Shown: positions 27,888 to 36,693, counted from the first letter of the stretch. The stretch is DNA of 64,000 nucleotides from Terasakiella sp. SH-1 (GCF_004564135.1 NZ_CP038255.1:2405501-2469500), one strand, 5' to 3'. Numbers and translations are program-made. The notes: generated from the letters alone by a model not told the origin.

Positions 27888-28799
27888 ATGGCGAACAGCA
27901 CCCCCATAACAGTCATCGACCGTGAAACAGGCAAAGCCTTTCATGAAAAAATACTCGGTGAAAAATGGATCAGATGGGCCTATCAGGATGGTAATGCCAC
28001 CACTTTGGAAAGCCTACTGTTTCGTTCTTCCCTGATCAGCACACTGATGGGCTGGTGGTATGATTCCCCTTTTTCAAAGGGTAAAATTGACTCTGCCATT
28101 CACGAGCTGGAAATCAATGAATGGGAATTTGCCTCCCCGAAGGAAAGCTACGGTTCCTTCAACGAGTTTTTTGCCCGCCACCTCAAAGACGGGACACGCC
28201 CTTTTGATCCGGCCCCTGAAAATATCGTTTCTCCGGCAGATGGGCGTGTGTTGGTTTTCCCAAAATTGGATGAAGATACCTTTGCACCGGTAAAAGGCCA
28301 CCCTTTCAACATCCGTAAAATGCTGCCTGTCGCATCAGAACATTTCATTAATGGCTCCCTTGCCATCATCCGCCTGTGCCCTGCGGATTATCACCGCTAT
28401 CATTTCCCCTGTGCTGGCAAGATCGTACAGTCACGGGATTTTGCCGGGGCCCTTCATTCGGTAAACCCTATCGCCCTTGGCAGTGGCCCGGACGTTTTTG
28501 GGGAAAACAAGCGCAGCTATACCATGATCCAGACCCCCAATATCGGGACCTATTGTTATGTTGAGGTCGGTGCCTTTGGGGTGGGCAGCATCATTAATAC
28601 TAAGACAGATGGCTCCGTTCAAAAGATGGAGGAGAAAGGCTATTTCAAATTCGGTGGCTCTACTGTTGTTCTGGTGTTTGAACAAAATAAAATCCGCTTT
28701 AGCGAAGACTTGATCGCCAATAGCGCAGCGGGGCACGAAACCCTGATCAAGGTCGGTCAGCCTCTGGCAAGCGCTATTGAAAAAACGGATAAAAAATAA
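27888..28799 (+). CDS. psd: Phosphatidylserine decarboxylase proenzyme
   Basis: 303 residues. The enzyme makes phosphatidylethanolamine from phosphatidylserine at the inner membrane. The pyruvoyl-forming site GGST is at residues 256-259; self-cleavage should occur between G257 and S258. GGST, rather than the LGST of the E. coli type, marks the other Psd subgroup. Also present are SYGSFNEFFAR, VSPADGRV, HPFNIRKML and PADYHRYHFP. Single gene, divergent from the exported unknown protein. Confidence 0.95.
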   Translation: MANSTPITVIDRETGKAFHEKILGEKWIRWAYQDGNATTLESLLFRSSLISTLMGWWYDSPFSKGKIDSAIHELEINEWEFASPKESYGSFNEFFARHLKDGTRPFDPAPENIVSPADGRVLVFPKLDEDTFAPVKGHPFNIRKMLPVASEHFINGSLAIIRLCPADYHRYHFPCAGKIVQSRDFAGALHSVNPIALGSGPDVFGENKRSYTMIQTPNIGTYCYVEVGAFGVGSIINTKTDGSVQKMEEKGYFKFGGSTVVLVFEQNKIRFSEDLIANSAAGHETLIKVGQPLASAIEKTDKK

Positions 28800-28825
28800 G
28801 ACGCCAAGGGCACCAATAAAAGAAC

Positions 28826-28861
28826 AATAACTCTTGGACTTTCGAGTAAATGAGAGTTATT
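28826..28861. repeat. Inverted repeat after psd
   Basis: AATAACTCT (28826-28834) and AGAGTTATT (28853-28861) are exact reverse complements with an 18-base centre that itself contains a smaller ACT-TTCG-AGT hairpin. It follows psd by 26 bases and is followed by AT-rich DNA without a true T-run, so it is a possible weak terminator or a binding site before the small gene at 28982. Confidence 0.4.
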
Positions 28862-28981
28862 ATTAATTATAAATAAAATTTTATGGAGTTATGTTTAAAA
28901 GCAAGGGTTCACTAAGGACGGGCCAATTGGAGAGAACAGAGGCAAATCTCTGAACACCCCAGACACAGGAAAGGGCCAGCA

Positions 28982-29173
28982 ATGAGCACACCGCGAAAGA
29001 AGAAAAAAGACAAAGCAATCGAAGTGGATCTGGATGTGATCCCCTATACCCTCAGCATCCAACCCCGTGATACACACTTGTGGAAAGTTGTGAATATGAT
29101 CGGCAACCTATTTAGCGAAGCCCCGAAAGATCAATCATCACGCCATCGCTCCCAAAACCGTAAACAGGGATAG
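28982..29173 (+). CDS. Small basic protein, 63 residues, possible
   Basis: Begins MSTPRKKKKDKAIEVDLDVIPYTLSIQPRDTHLW and ends SSRHRSQNRKQG, so both ends are strongly basic and the middle is more hydrophobic. A good AGGAAAGGG ribosome site lies upstream and no other gene overlaps, which favours a real gene; I do not recognise the family. It ends 12 bases before the convergent REC-ATPase gene. Confidence 0.45.
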   Translation: MSTPRKKKKDKAIEVDLDVIPYTLSIQPRDTHLWKVVNMIGNLFSEAPKDQSSRHRSQNRKQG

Positions 29174-29185
29174 GGTTCAGGCTGC

Positions 29186-30193
29186 TTAACTTGCCTGTTT
29201 CATATAACTTTTAGCAACAACGCGATTGCCGCAACCGAGATATTCAACCTCATCAAACGCCATTGACATGGTCAACATGATCCCACGACCATGAAGGTCG
29301 AGCATGCGTTTTGGGGATGCCTCGACAAATTCCTGCCAATCAAAACCTTCGCCCATATCCTGAATATCCACTTCAATATGGTCGGCAAAACGCTTGAAAG
29401 TACATGTGACATATTTGTCCCTGTTTTCTTCAAGCTTCATGCGCTTTTCGATTTCATCAGCCCAGCGTCCATCTAACAAAAGCTTGCCTTTTTCATCATA
29501 GGCAATGCCCAGATTGCCATGTTCAACGGCATTCACCAGTAACTCATTCAATCCCAGCAAGGCATTATCCGGTACCGTAAACAAATGGGACATTGTCAAC
29601 GCGACATTTTCCGCATCCTGAATAGATTTGATTTTATAATCAATACGTTCCATCTTGCGTAACGTTTCAATGGGCCGTTCCAGTTTGGCCAGCAAATCCT
29701 TGTAACGCCTGATCACAGAAGCCAGCTGTGATTGTTTGGCCTCATCAGCCTCACCATCACAACCATCTTCAAGCCGGGTGAAAAAGTCATTGAGCGCGAT
29801 ATTATAGCTTTGAACAGCACGTTTACTGACATCAAGCTGCGCACGGATACTGGCCAGTAAAATATCATAATCAATCGGCTTGGACAGGAAGTCATTCACC
29901 CCCAGCTCTTTACCCAGAATTTCATCTTCACGCGATGAAAATGCTGTCAGGAAAATAAAGGGGGTCGCAGCAATTTCAGGATGATCAGTCTTAAACTTAA
30001 CAAAAAACTCATGCCCACCCAATTTCGGCATGTTGATATCGGAAATAATCAAATCCGGCTTATATTGCAAAATCTTGGCAATGCCCTCTTCCCCGTCAGC
30101 GGCCTCAATCGTATCAAAGCCATTGAGTTCAAGGACATCTTTAATATCTTCACGTACATCATTCTCGTCTTCGACGATCAGAATTAAAGTCAT
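29186..30193 (-). CDS. Receiver-HATPase regulator (REC fused to anti-sigma-type ATPase)
   Basis: 335 residues. An N-terminal receiver (D9, phospho-acceptor D52 in LIISDINMP, K in SKPID) is followed by a helical linker (about 120-200) and an ATPase domain of the RsbW/SpoIIAB type: NELLVNAVEHGNLGI, DMGEGFDW, HGRGIMLTMSMAFDEV. There is no HisKA phospho-acceptor, so it is not a normal histidine kinase; such domains phosphorylate or bind partner-switch proteins. Its start overlaps the hemerythrin stop (ATGA), so the two are translated together. A paralogue lies at 45950-46936. Confidence 0.9.
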   Translation of the reverse strand: MTLILIVEDENDVREDIKDVLELNGFDTIEAADGEEGIAKILQYKPDLIISDINMPKLGGHEFFVKFKTDHPEIAATPFIFLTAFSSREDEILGKELGVNDFLSKPIDYDILLASIRAQLDVSKRAVQSYNIALNDFFTRLEDGCDGEADEAKQSQLASVIRRYKDLLAKLERPIETLRKMERIDYKIKSIQDAENVALTMSHLFTVPDNALLGLNELLVNAVEHGNLGIAYDEKGKLLLDGRWADEIEKRMKLEENRDKYVTCTFKRFADHIEVDIQDMGEGFDWQEFVEASPKRMLDLHGRGIMLTMSMAFDEVEYLGCGNRVVAKSYMKQAS

Positions 30194-30606
30194 GCCTTGT
30201 CCTTTCCCTTTTCAAGGGCGGAGCGATATTTCATATCTTCAGATAAAATATGACCGGTCCACCACTCCCGCAGGAACATGATAATTTCATCAGGAACCTT
30301 GTTTTCATGGGCCATTGCCGCCACTGACAAGTTCGAGATCTTTTCCAGGTACTGCCAGTGCTGTTGACGGTGTGCGTCAAAATCTTCATAGCTGCATTGC
30401 ATCAGAACTTCTTCTTCATAGCGTAAATGCTCTTCCGAATAATGCAGAAGTTCTTCCAACACAGTTGAAACCAGCTCACTATCGACGTCAACCTGACCCT
30501 GTGCAGATAACTGGTTAATCAATTCAAAAATCTTCTTGTGCTGGTTATCCAATTCCTCTTGCCCAACACTGTATTTTTTATCTTCCCAAACAATACGTTC
30601 CATCAT
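30190..30606 (-). CDS. Bacteriohemerythrin coupled to a REC-ATPase regulator
   Basis: 138 residues with a full hemerythrin ligand pattern: DNQHKKIFELIN, EEHLRYEEEVL, AHRQQH and GHILSEDMKY. Expected to bind O2 at a di-iron site. The start is the first or second of two adjacent ATGs behind AGGG. The 4-base overlap with the downstream REC-ATPase gene points to a dedicated pair, perhaps an oxygen sensor acting on the regulator. Confidence 0.9.
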   Translation of the reverse strand: MMERIVWEDKKYSVGQEELDNQHKKIFELINQLSAQGQVDVDSELVSTVLEELLHYSEEHLRYEEEVLMQCSYEDFDAHRQQHWQYLEKISNLSVAAMAHENKVPDEIIMFLREWWTGHILSEDMKYRSALEKGKDKA

Positions 30607-30869
30607 GGCCCTGGCGAAAAGCGCTACCCTGTTTCAAATTTATCTTAAGTTGTTCATCACGAACTAACCTACACTTTATACTTTGTGAAGCCAAACATCA
30701 ATTATCACGTTCGCGTTAATTTCATTCAAGCCAAAGAAGATATCCAAATCCTTCTAGACTCTATAAATCAAGCTCTCCACACTGTAGTGGCGGCATCCTA
30801 ACACAAGCCAGTTTTGGCACCAAAGTATCAAAAGTATTAGGAAGAAACTCCGCGAATGTCCCTTTGCGG

Positions 30870-31643
30870 TTAATGCATGATCCGGCGTGATAAACTAACC
30901 TCATAGCCTAAAAAGCGAATCACAAGGTCCTTTTCACCGTTTTTATACTGCTCCAGCATATCGAGCAAATTGACTAACCCTTCATAAAAACTGTGCTGGC
31001 AATGAGGGGGCTTTCCCCCCTCCCTTTCACTCTCGCAATGCTTGCCTATAAATTCTTTCACTTCATCAATCACACTTTGATAAAACGCATCGTCTTCCAG
31101 CAAAACGGGCTCGTAGCTGATCAAATTGATGATATCGACAATTGATTTTTTATCGCGTTCAAACGGGCTATCGGCAGGTTCAACAGAAGACTTATAGCGG
31201 ATCAGCGTTTCACGGGGTAATTGCACCTGAAGTTTCAATGCCTTGCGACTGCCACTTTTGGGACAACGCAAACAATCCAACTCGTCAGGAATAATGACAT
31301 CCGTCATCAGAAGTTCGACAAATCCTTCCAGTTCTTTCAGACTTAAATTGAAATTGCTGAGTTTTAAATTTTCAAGATGACGCAAAAGCTGATGCTGTTT
31401 TTGCATTTTGCTATTGCAGCTTTGAGGGTCGAATTCACTTTGTTCAAGTGTCTCGATTTTGCTTCTACAATAATGGAAGGCTGTTGATAAAATAATCTTA
31501 AGCTGTTGAACCTGTTCTTCCTGCGTCCATTCACAGCTCTTTGACATACAGTAATGATCGTACAGATCCTGCAATTCCATAAATCCCGGATAAAAATTAT
31601 CCAGATAATTGCACTTGTCCCCATATGTTCCTTGGAAAAACAC
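30870..31643 (-). CDS. Unknown protein sharing a C-terminal domain with the divergent neighbour
   Basis: 257 residues, soluble, with no signal peptide. The N-terminal two thirds are helical and cysteine-rich, with a CxxC (DCLRCPKSGSRKALKL) near residue 123 and a PRETLIRYKSS segment that resembles the linker after it. The last 90 residues (from FERDKKSIVDIINLI to YEVSLSRR) align with almost the whole 136-residue protein at 31898-32308: shared IINL, LLED, a FYEGLVNLL-type core, and GE-L-I-FL-YE--L-RR. Function unknown. It reads away from its neighbour across a region with a striking inverted repeat. Confidence 0.75.
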   Translation of the reverse strand: MFFQGTYGDKCNYLDNFYPGFMELQDLYDHYCMSKSCEWTQEEQVQQLKIILSTAFHYCRSKIETLEQSEFDPQSCNSKMQKQHQLLRHLENLKLSNFNLSLKELEGFVELLMTDVIIPDELDCLRCPKSGSRKALKLQVQLPRETLIRYKSSVEPADSPFERDKKSIVDIINLISYEPVLLEDDAFYQSVIDEVKEFIGKHCESEREGGKPPHCQHSFYEGLVNLLDMLEQYKNGEKDLVIRFLGYEVSLSRRIMH

Positions 31644-31702
31644 ATCAAGCTCCTGCTAAATATTTATATTTTTCCTATTGTCCCTTGCGCCCCTGTAAAC
31701 GC

Positions 31703-31780
31703 ATATCCCCATATGGGAACAGTACTATCCCGCAGCCTCTACCCCCCATAAAAACTGCGACTGTTCCCATATGGGGATAT
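31703..31780. promoter_or_regulatory. Perfect 21-bp inverted repeat, probable divergent operator
   Basis: The arms at 31703-31723 and 31760-31780 are exact reverse complements, 36 bases apart. Each arm contains the 10-bp palindrome CCCATATGGG, flanked outside by ATATC/GATAT and inside by AACAGT/ACTGTT. A partial third copy (CCCCATATGTTCC) lies at about 31620, beside the start of the minus-strand gene. The arrangement suggests a dimeric regulator binding two sites between the divergent paralogues. Confidence 0.7.
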
Positions 31781-31897
31781 TGCCTTAAGTATTTATACGA
31801 TATTGTTAAATCATAAGCGAAGACATGGGCCGTGTCGTTATTTTAGCGCAATACGGCACGGTCCCCGGCCAATGGTTTACTCTTGAGGGAGTGTTAA

Positions 31898-32308
31898 GTG
31901 GAAACGCTCATTCAGCATACAGTTAAAAAAGAACTTGATGGCGATCAGTTCAGTAGAGAGCAACAATGCATCTGCAATATCATCGACCTCGTCAACTGTG
32001 ATCCTTCCGTACTGGAAGACCACAATGTGTGCAATACCATTGTCAGCGAATTATGGGATTATGTGGAAAACCAATGTGATAACCCGTTGCGCACCGGATT
32101 ACAGATCAAATCCGTTCATTTCACAGAAAGCTTTTGTGACGCCCTGAAAAGCCTTCTGGAAACCTTATTGGATTATCATCAGGAAGGCGAACATCGCCTG
32201 TTGATCCTGTTCTTACTTTATGAAATTGAACTGGTGCATCGTCGCTTTGAATATACAGGCACCCCCAGCAATCAAAATAGGCTGATGGATGGGGCTGTTA
32301 ACGCATAG
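31898..32308 (+). CDS. Small unknown protein, paralogous to the C-terminus of the divergent gene
   Basis: 136 residues, soluble and helical. The first in-frame start used is a GTG at 31898, behind TTGAGGGAG, a strong ribosome site. The domain FSREQQCICNIIDLVNCDPSVLED ... GEHRLLILFLLYEIELVHRR matches the C-terminal 90 residues of the protein at 30870-31643. It lies next to the CheX/receiver cluster (convergent, 21-base gap), but no functional link is visible. I do not recognise a named family. Confidence 0.75.
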   Translation: METLIQHTVKKELDGDQFSREQQCICNIIDLVNCDPSVLEDHNVCNTIVSELWDYVENQCDNPLRTGLQIKSVHFTESFCDALKSLLETLLDYHQEGEHRLLILFLLYEIELVHRRFEYTGTPSNQNRLMDGAVNA

Positions 32309-32329
32309 CCCCTTATCCAGTTCATATCT

Positions 32330-32704
32330 TTAAGAGTAATTTTCTATAACCTGAGTGAACATTTCCTCAACACTGTCTTCTTTCACAGGTTTGAGGACAT
32401 ATCCCTTTGCCCCGGCATCAAGGGCAGACATGATCATTTGTTCCTGCCCGTGGGATGTCACCATGACAATCAATGCCTCAGGGTTATCTTTTAAAATATG
32501 GCGCGTTGCCTCAATCCCGTCCATATCCGGCATGGTGATATCCATCGTCACAATATCAGGCTTGTGTTCCCCGTATGCTTCAATGGCCTTACTGCCCGTA
32601 CGTGCCGTGCCAACAATTTCATGCCCCATCCCTTTTAAGATGGCGATCAATTTTTTTTGCGCGATAAGCGAATCATCAACGACCAAAACCTTCAGGGGAT
32701 TCAT
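32330..32704 (-). CDS. Single-domain response regulator (CheY-like), operon A
   Basis: 124 residues, receiver only: D10/D11, phospho-acceptor D55 in VTMDITMPDMDG, VTSHGQEQM at the switch region and K in LKPV. It is closely similar to the receiver at 36319-36693, including the identical stretch MDITMPDMDGIEAT. Overlaps the CheX-like gene upstream by 4 bases. Likely receives phosphate from the CheA-like kinase of the same operon. Confidence 0.93.
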   Translation of the reverse strand: MNPLKVLVVDDSLIAQKKLIAILKGMGHEIVGTARTGSKAIEAYGEHKPDIVTMDITMPDMDGIEATRHILKDNPEALIVMVTSHGQEQMIMSALDAGAKGYVLKPVKEDSVEEMFTQVIENYS

Positions 32705-33261
32705 TCGTTATTTTCTCCCGTTCCGATAAAATTCAGGTGATCATCAAACAGTTCTGTGGGGCCGACCAGATCAATTTCCAAACGCCCAAACCTGGATTCA
32801 AGACCAACAGTAAAAAATTTTGCATCCGCATTCCCGGCAACCGTCTTGGCCCCGAGAATCACCACTGGTGGGGATAAGGGAATAATCGTCCCCTTTTCAG
32901 CCAAATCCGCCGTGCTGTTACCCACAATTGTATTCACAACTTCGCATGCTGTTTCCTTGATATAAAGATCATGCTCGTCATCATCGACTTCCAGATCTTC
33001 AGTCATGGCTTCCATCAAATGATCAAGCAGCGGCTCATCAAAGCTGAAGGCAATAAAGAGATTAATATGCCCGCCAACAGAAACCAGCGATGTAATAGGA
33101 AGCAAATCCAGTGACTTCACATCATCAACTTTATAATCGCGCTTCTTAATTTCCACGCCAGTTTCGGAAGATAAATAATTTTCCGTATAACGGGCAATGA
33201 CAGAAACAAGCGAACGTATCTGGTCTTTAATATGTATGGAATTCATATTTTCCAACTTCAT
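32701..33261 (-). CDS. CheX-like chemotaxis-type phosphatase, operon A
   Basis: 186 residues. The fold pattern matches the CheX/CheC family: PITSLVSVGGHINLFIAFSF, then the catalytic-type helix ETACEVVNTIVGN with the ExxN motif (E and N spaced as in CheX), and GRLEIDLVGPTELFDD at the end. CheX proteins dephosphorylate CheY~P. It sits between a CheA-like kinase (4-base overlap) and a CheY-like receiver (4-base overlap), so the three are translationally coupled. Confidence 0.85.
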   Translation of the reverse strand: MKLENMNSIHIKDQIRSLVSVIARYTENYLSSETGVEIKKRDYKVDDVKSLDLLPITSLVSVGGHINLFIAFSFDEPLLDHLMEAMTEDLEVDDDEHDLYIKETACEVVNTIVGNSTADLAEKGTIIPLSPPVVILGAKTVAGNADAKFFTVGLESRFGRLEIDLVGPTELFDDHLNFIGTGENNE

Positions 33262-35438
33262 GCATGCATCTCCCCCCGAGATGTACTGTCACCTGTTAAG
33301 ATTTTATCCGGAATGGTAAAAGTAAAACAAGTCCCTTCACCAATTTTCGTTTCTACACTGACCCGCCCACCGAGCTTTTCCGTTTCCGCTTTCACAGCTG
33401 CCAAGCCGACACCGCGTCCGGAAATCTCTGTTATATTTTCTGTCGTCGATATATTATCGGCAAAAATATACGTGAGAATTTCATCATCACCTAAACTTTT
33501 TACCTGTTCATCCAATAAAACATTTCTCTTCACAAGCCTGCGTCGCAGCTTGCCAGCATCAATGCCCCGGCCATCATCACAGATGACCACCGTAACCTTA
33601 TGATTTTTCCGGCTGATTTCACAAGTGATACGTCCCTCTGGGGTTTTGCCCAGTTCATCACGTTCATCCAGGGTTTCCAAACCATGATCAACGGCATTAC
33701 GAAACACATGAACAAGGGACTTGGCAAAGCTGCGATAGCGGTTGGGGTCCACCATAACGGCTTCCCCTTCAATCTCAAATTCTGCCACTTCTTTATCCAG
33801 ACGCTGGGCAACACGATAAATGCTGGTGGAATAAGGGGTAATCAAGTCCCGCAAATCTTTTTGACCAATTTCGGATAACAGGGCCAATAACTGGTTGTAA
33901 TTCTGATTTTGTGACAGGAAGGGGTGTTCCCCCACCATATTGTCAACCAGCTCATTGATTTCCGGCAGAATAATGTTCATGCCCTGATCACGCATAATAA
34001 CTTCACTGCCCAAGGCCCCGGTCAAAATCTCCAAGTCAGTCCTAAGCGCATCGGTAATGGCCTCCACATCCAGTTTCAGCGCCTCGCCTTGCACCTGATC
34101 ATTACGTTCCTGCAGCTGCATCTGGCTTTCAATATCATGTAATGTATCGGCCAACGTTGGAAAAGCGAACTGGGCAAACAACCCTTTAAACGTATGGACC
34201 TGTCGATACAGCTCTTTATTCAATTTTTCAGGCTTGTTCATTGCCCTATATAGTTCCGGCACACCGACATAAATGAACTCATTAAAATCATCCAGTAAAT
34301 CGAGAAAGGTTTCACGTTCCGTTGCCACATTAACGATCATTTCCAAGCGCTTACGGTTTGTATCCAGTTTTTCCTGAAGCTTTCTCTCATCACTGATATC
34401 AGACAGGATCAGCATGACACGGCCTGTCCCTAAAATATTATATTTAATTTCAATGATGCGCCCATGGAGGGCTCGTTCTTTGACCAGCAAATTCACCATC
34501 AAGCTGCGCTTGAACCTATCTTTCTCTCCCATCGCTCGTTTGATGGTATCGGCAAAAAATTCTGCCGTGCCATCACCACATTCTTCCTTCGAAAATAACA
34601 GCTCGGAAATCAACTTACCTGCCGGAGGCATTGCAAACATTTTTTCACAAGCCCGGCTGTAATTAGGCTCCACAATCAAATCCGCACCAAAGGACAAAAA
34701 GCCCTGATCAGAAGAATTCAACAAACGTGAAATCGCATCAGAAGATACGGCAAGACTGTCATTGGCAGAACGCAACAACCCTTGTTCATGGGCCAGCTGG
34801 TCAACCATCCGGTTATATGCCTTAACCACCCGGCCAATTTCATCATCGGAAAAAAGATCGACTTTGATCGTGGTATTGTCATTTTCACTGGCTTGAATAA
34901 TCTTGAGAAAACGGGCCAAAGGTTTACCAACCAGATGTCTATTGGCAAGCAAAGCTGCCCCAATCATCACGATCAATAAGGCAATGAGCTGCAAAGCATC
35001 ATGCGTGAGCTGCCGGATCAGGGCTTCATCGGTTCTCTTGTCATTAAAGGTAATCAGCAGATGACCAAGCGTATGGATCTTTTTGCCATTATCAAAAACA
35101 ATATCAGTTCGAGAACTCAGTTCTGAGCGATCATCCCGAACTTCCCCGTTTCGGGCAATTTCCACCCCGTCGGCATCAACGATCTGCGCCCCGGAAATAT
35201 CCTGATCAAGAACAATGGTTTCCAACGTGCGCTGAATACTCTCATAATCAAAGTTCCACAAGGGCATTGCCAGCGACACCGCCATGGATGATGTCAGCTT
35301 GCGGTTTTTCTCTTCAATTTCCTGCCGGATATTTTCAGCCGTATAATAGCCAAAAATCACTGAAACCAAAACGGTTGCAAAAATAACCGGCGGTAAAAGA
35401 TAGAGCAAAAACTTCGTATGGATTGTTCTTTGCTGCAT
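33258..35438 (-). CDS. Membrane CheA-like Hpt histidine kinase, operon A
   Basis: 726 residues: helix (about 9-30), periplasmic domain (about 31-145), second helix (about 147-165), HAMP (VGKPLARFLKIIQAS), PAS-like module (LLNSSDQGFLSFGADLIV), Hpt domain with probable phospho-acceptor H415 in VHTFKGLFAQFAF, and a CheA-type ATPase (HVFRNAVDHGLE, DDGRGID, GRGVGLAAVKAE). No CheW-like domain follows. The C-terminal half parallels the kinase at 16985-19819. It heads an operon with CheX- and CheY-like genes by 4-base overlaps, giving a compact kinase, phosphatase and receiver set. Confidence 0.92.
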   Translation of the reverse strand: MQQRTIHTKFLLYLLPPVIFATVLVSVIFGYYTAENIRQEIEEKNRKLTSSMAVSLAMPLWNFDYESIQRTLETIVLDQDISGAQIVDADGVEIARNGEVRDDRSELSSRTDIVFDNGKKIHTLGHLLITFNDKRTDEALIRQLTHDALQLIALLIVMIGAALLANRHLVGKPLARFLKIIQASENDNTTIKVDLFSDDEIGRVVKAYNRMVDQLAHEQGLLRSANDSLAVSSDAISRLLNSSDQGFLSFGADLIVEPNYSRACEKMFAMPPAGKLISELLFSKEECGDGTAEFFADTIKRAMGEKDRFKRSLMVNLLVKERALHGRIIEIKYNILGTGRVMLILSDISDERKLQEKLDTNRKRLEMIVNVATERETFLDLLDDFNEFIYVGVPELYRAMNKPEKLNKELYRQVHTFKGLFAQFAFPTLADTLHDIESQMQLQERNDQVQGEALKLDVEAITDALRTDLEILTGALGSEVIMRDQGMNIILPEINELVDNMVGEHPFLSQNQNYNQLLALLSEIGQKDLRDLITPYSTSIYRVAQRLDKEVAEFEIEGEAVMVDPNRYRSFAKSLVHVFRNAVDHGLETLDERDELGKTPEGRITCEISRKNHKVTVVICDDGRGIDAGKLRRRLVKRNVLLDEQVKSLGDDEILTYIFADNISTTENITEISGRGVGLAAVKAETEKLGGRVSVETKIGEGTCFTFTIPDKILTGDSTSRGEMHA

Positions 35439-35761
35439 AAGCCTGCGGTATCAATCATCTCTTAAGCTGTATCACCTAAAACAACGGCAATCACAGCGAT
35501 ATTATTCTGTCAAAAAGTGCGCCTGTTAAGCGTAGTATATTTTGATTATACCAAAAAAGAAACGCCCTTTTAGAACCTATTAACTGAAATGAAACCCACG
35601 TGAGCAAAGCGACAAAAGAAACCAAAAATATAGAGCTATCCAACAAACAGAAGCAGAAGTTGCAAAAAACAAAAGATTTATTTTCTCAAATTCACTTTCT
35701 GGTGATATAAATACTGCGACGCCACCGATGTAAATTTGCCAATGCGCAGGAAAGCGTAGTA
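35439..35761. other. 323-base divergent intergenic region between operons A and B
   Basis: AT-rich, without a convincing gene. It should hold the promoters of both signalling operons. Visible are a TATAAT on the minus strand (35550-35545), GTATA/TATAC half-sites around it, and the AGGAAAG ribosome site of the plus-strand CheX gene. Nothing else stands out. Confidence 0.5.
35545..35550 (-). promoter_or_regulatory. Possible -10 element for operon A
   Basis: The minus strand reads TATAAT, about 100 bases before the kinase start. The hexamer 17 bases upstream (CTAAAA) is a poor -35, so the assignment is tentative. Confidence 0.3.
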
Positions 35762-36319
35762 ATGGGACAACAACAAATAGATACGCAGGAAACAAAACGT
35801 CAGATCGAAAAGATGATGTATGTCATCACGCAGCATGCCGAAGATTTTCTGGCTGAAGAAACCCAGACGGCTGTGCAAAACTGTGAATTTTCGATGGGGG
35901 GAAGCCAGCAAATTGAACTGAAGCCCCTGACCTCCTTTGTGTCCCTTGGTGGCCATATAGATACGATCATTGCTTTCAGCTTCGATGAATACCTCATTGC
36001 CCATCTGACCAAAATGTTCACCGCCGACATCGAGTTTGAAGAAGACGAATTTGAACTCTATGTTCAGGAAACAGCCGGGGAAACCGTCAACACCATTGTT
36101 GGGCAAAGCACGGCTGAACTGGCACCGCCACGACGCACCGTTTCGCTTACCCCGCCAGAAACCATTTATGGAAAAAAGAAAATCCGTGGGGATGAAAGCT
36201 CACGCTTTTTCAGTGCAACCCTGACAACTGAATTCGGCACCATGGACATTGACCTGCTGGTCCCGACAGAACTGTTTGACAACAAGCTTAATTTCATTGG
36301 CCGGGGGGCGCCTTCCTGA
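35762..36319 (+). CDS. CheX-like chemotaxis-type phosphatase, operon B
   Basis: 185 residues, a paralogue of the protein at 32701-33261: LTSFVSLGGHIDTIIAFSF, the helix ETAGETVNTIVGQS with ExxN, and TMDIDLLVPTELFDNKLNFIG. Expected to dephosphorylate the CheY-like protein whose gene begins inside its stop codon (TGATG). The AGGAAAG site lies 8 bases before the start. It is the first gene of an operon that continues with a receiver, an EAL protein and a cNMP-binding protein, but has no kinase of its own. Confidence 0.85.
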   Translation: MGQQQIDTQETKRQIEKMMYVITQHAEDFLAEETQTAVQNCEFSMGGSQQIELKPLTSFVSLGGHIDTIIAFSFDEYLIAHLTKMFTADIEFEEDEFELYVQETAGETVNTIVGQSTAELAPPRRTVSLTPPETIYGKKKIRGDESSRFFSATLTTEFGTMDIDLLVPTELFDNKLNFIGRGAPS

Positions 36320-36693
36320 TGACGCCAATGTCTGTTCTCGTCGTGGACGATTCCCTGATCACGCGAAAAAAAGTCTCAAGCCAGCTGGAAAATATGGGCC
36401 ATAACGTTGTACGTATGGCCTCAACGGGTAAGGAAGCGATCGAAGCTTTTCGTGAATGTATCCCTGATGTTGTCACCATGGATATCACCATGCCCGATAT
36501 GGATGGGATCGAAGCAACCAAACATATTATCGCCCATTACCCCTCTGCGGTCATCATTATGGTCACCTCTCACGGTCAGGAACAAATGGTTATGGAAGCC
36601 CTGAAAAGCGGGGCAAAGGCTTATGTCCTGAAGCCCATTCAGGCCGATAAGCTGCAACAGGTTTTGCAACAAGTCTATGACAGGTATTTTTGA
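36319..36693 (+). CDS. Single-domain response regulator (CheY-like), operon B
   Basis: 124 residues, receiver only: D10/D11, phospho-acceptor D55 in VTMDITMPDMDG, VTSHGQEQM, and LKPI. Close paralogue of the receiver of operon A. Its start codon overlaps the CheX stop by one base. It has no output domain, so output probably goes through protein contact, for example with the EAL protein 69 bases downstream. Confidence 0.93.
   Translation: MTPMSVLVVDDSLITRKKVSSQLENMGHNVVRMASTGKEAIEAFRECIPDVVTMDITMPDMDGIEATKHIIAHYPSAVIIMVTSHGQEQMVMEALKSGAKAYVLKPIQADKLQQVLQQVYDRYF

Noticed and set aside
35580-35795. 71-codon hydrophobic frame on the minus strand between operons A and B
   Set aside because: It overlaps the start of the CheX gene, has no ribosome site, and lies in the shared promoter region.
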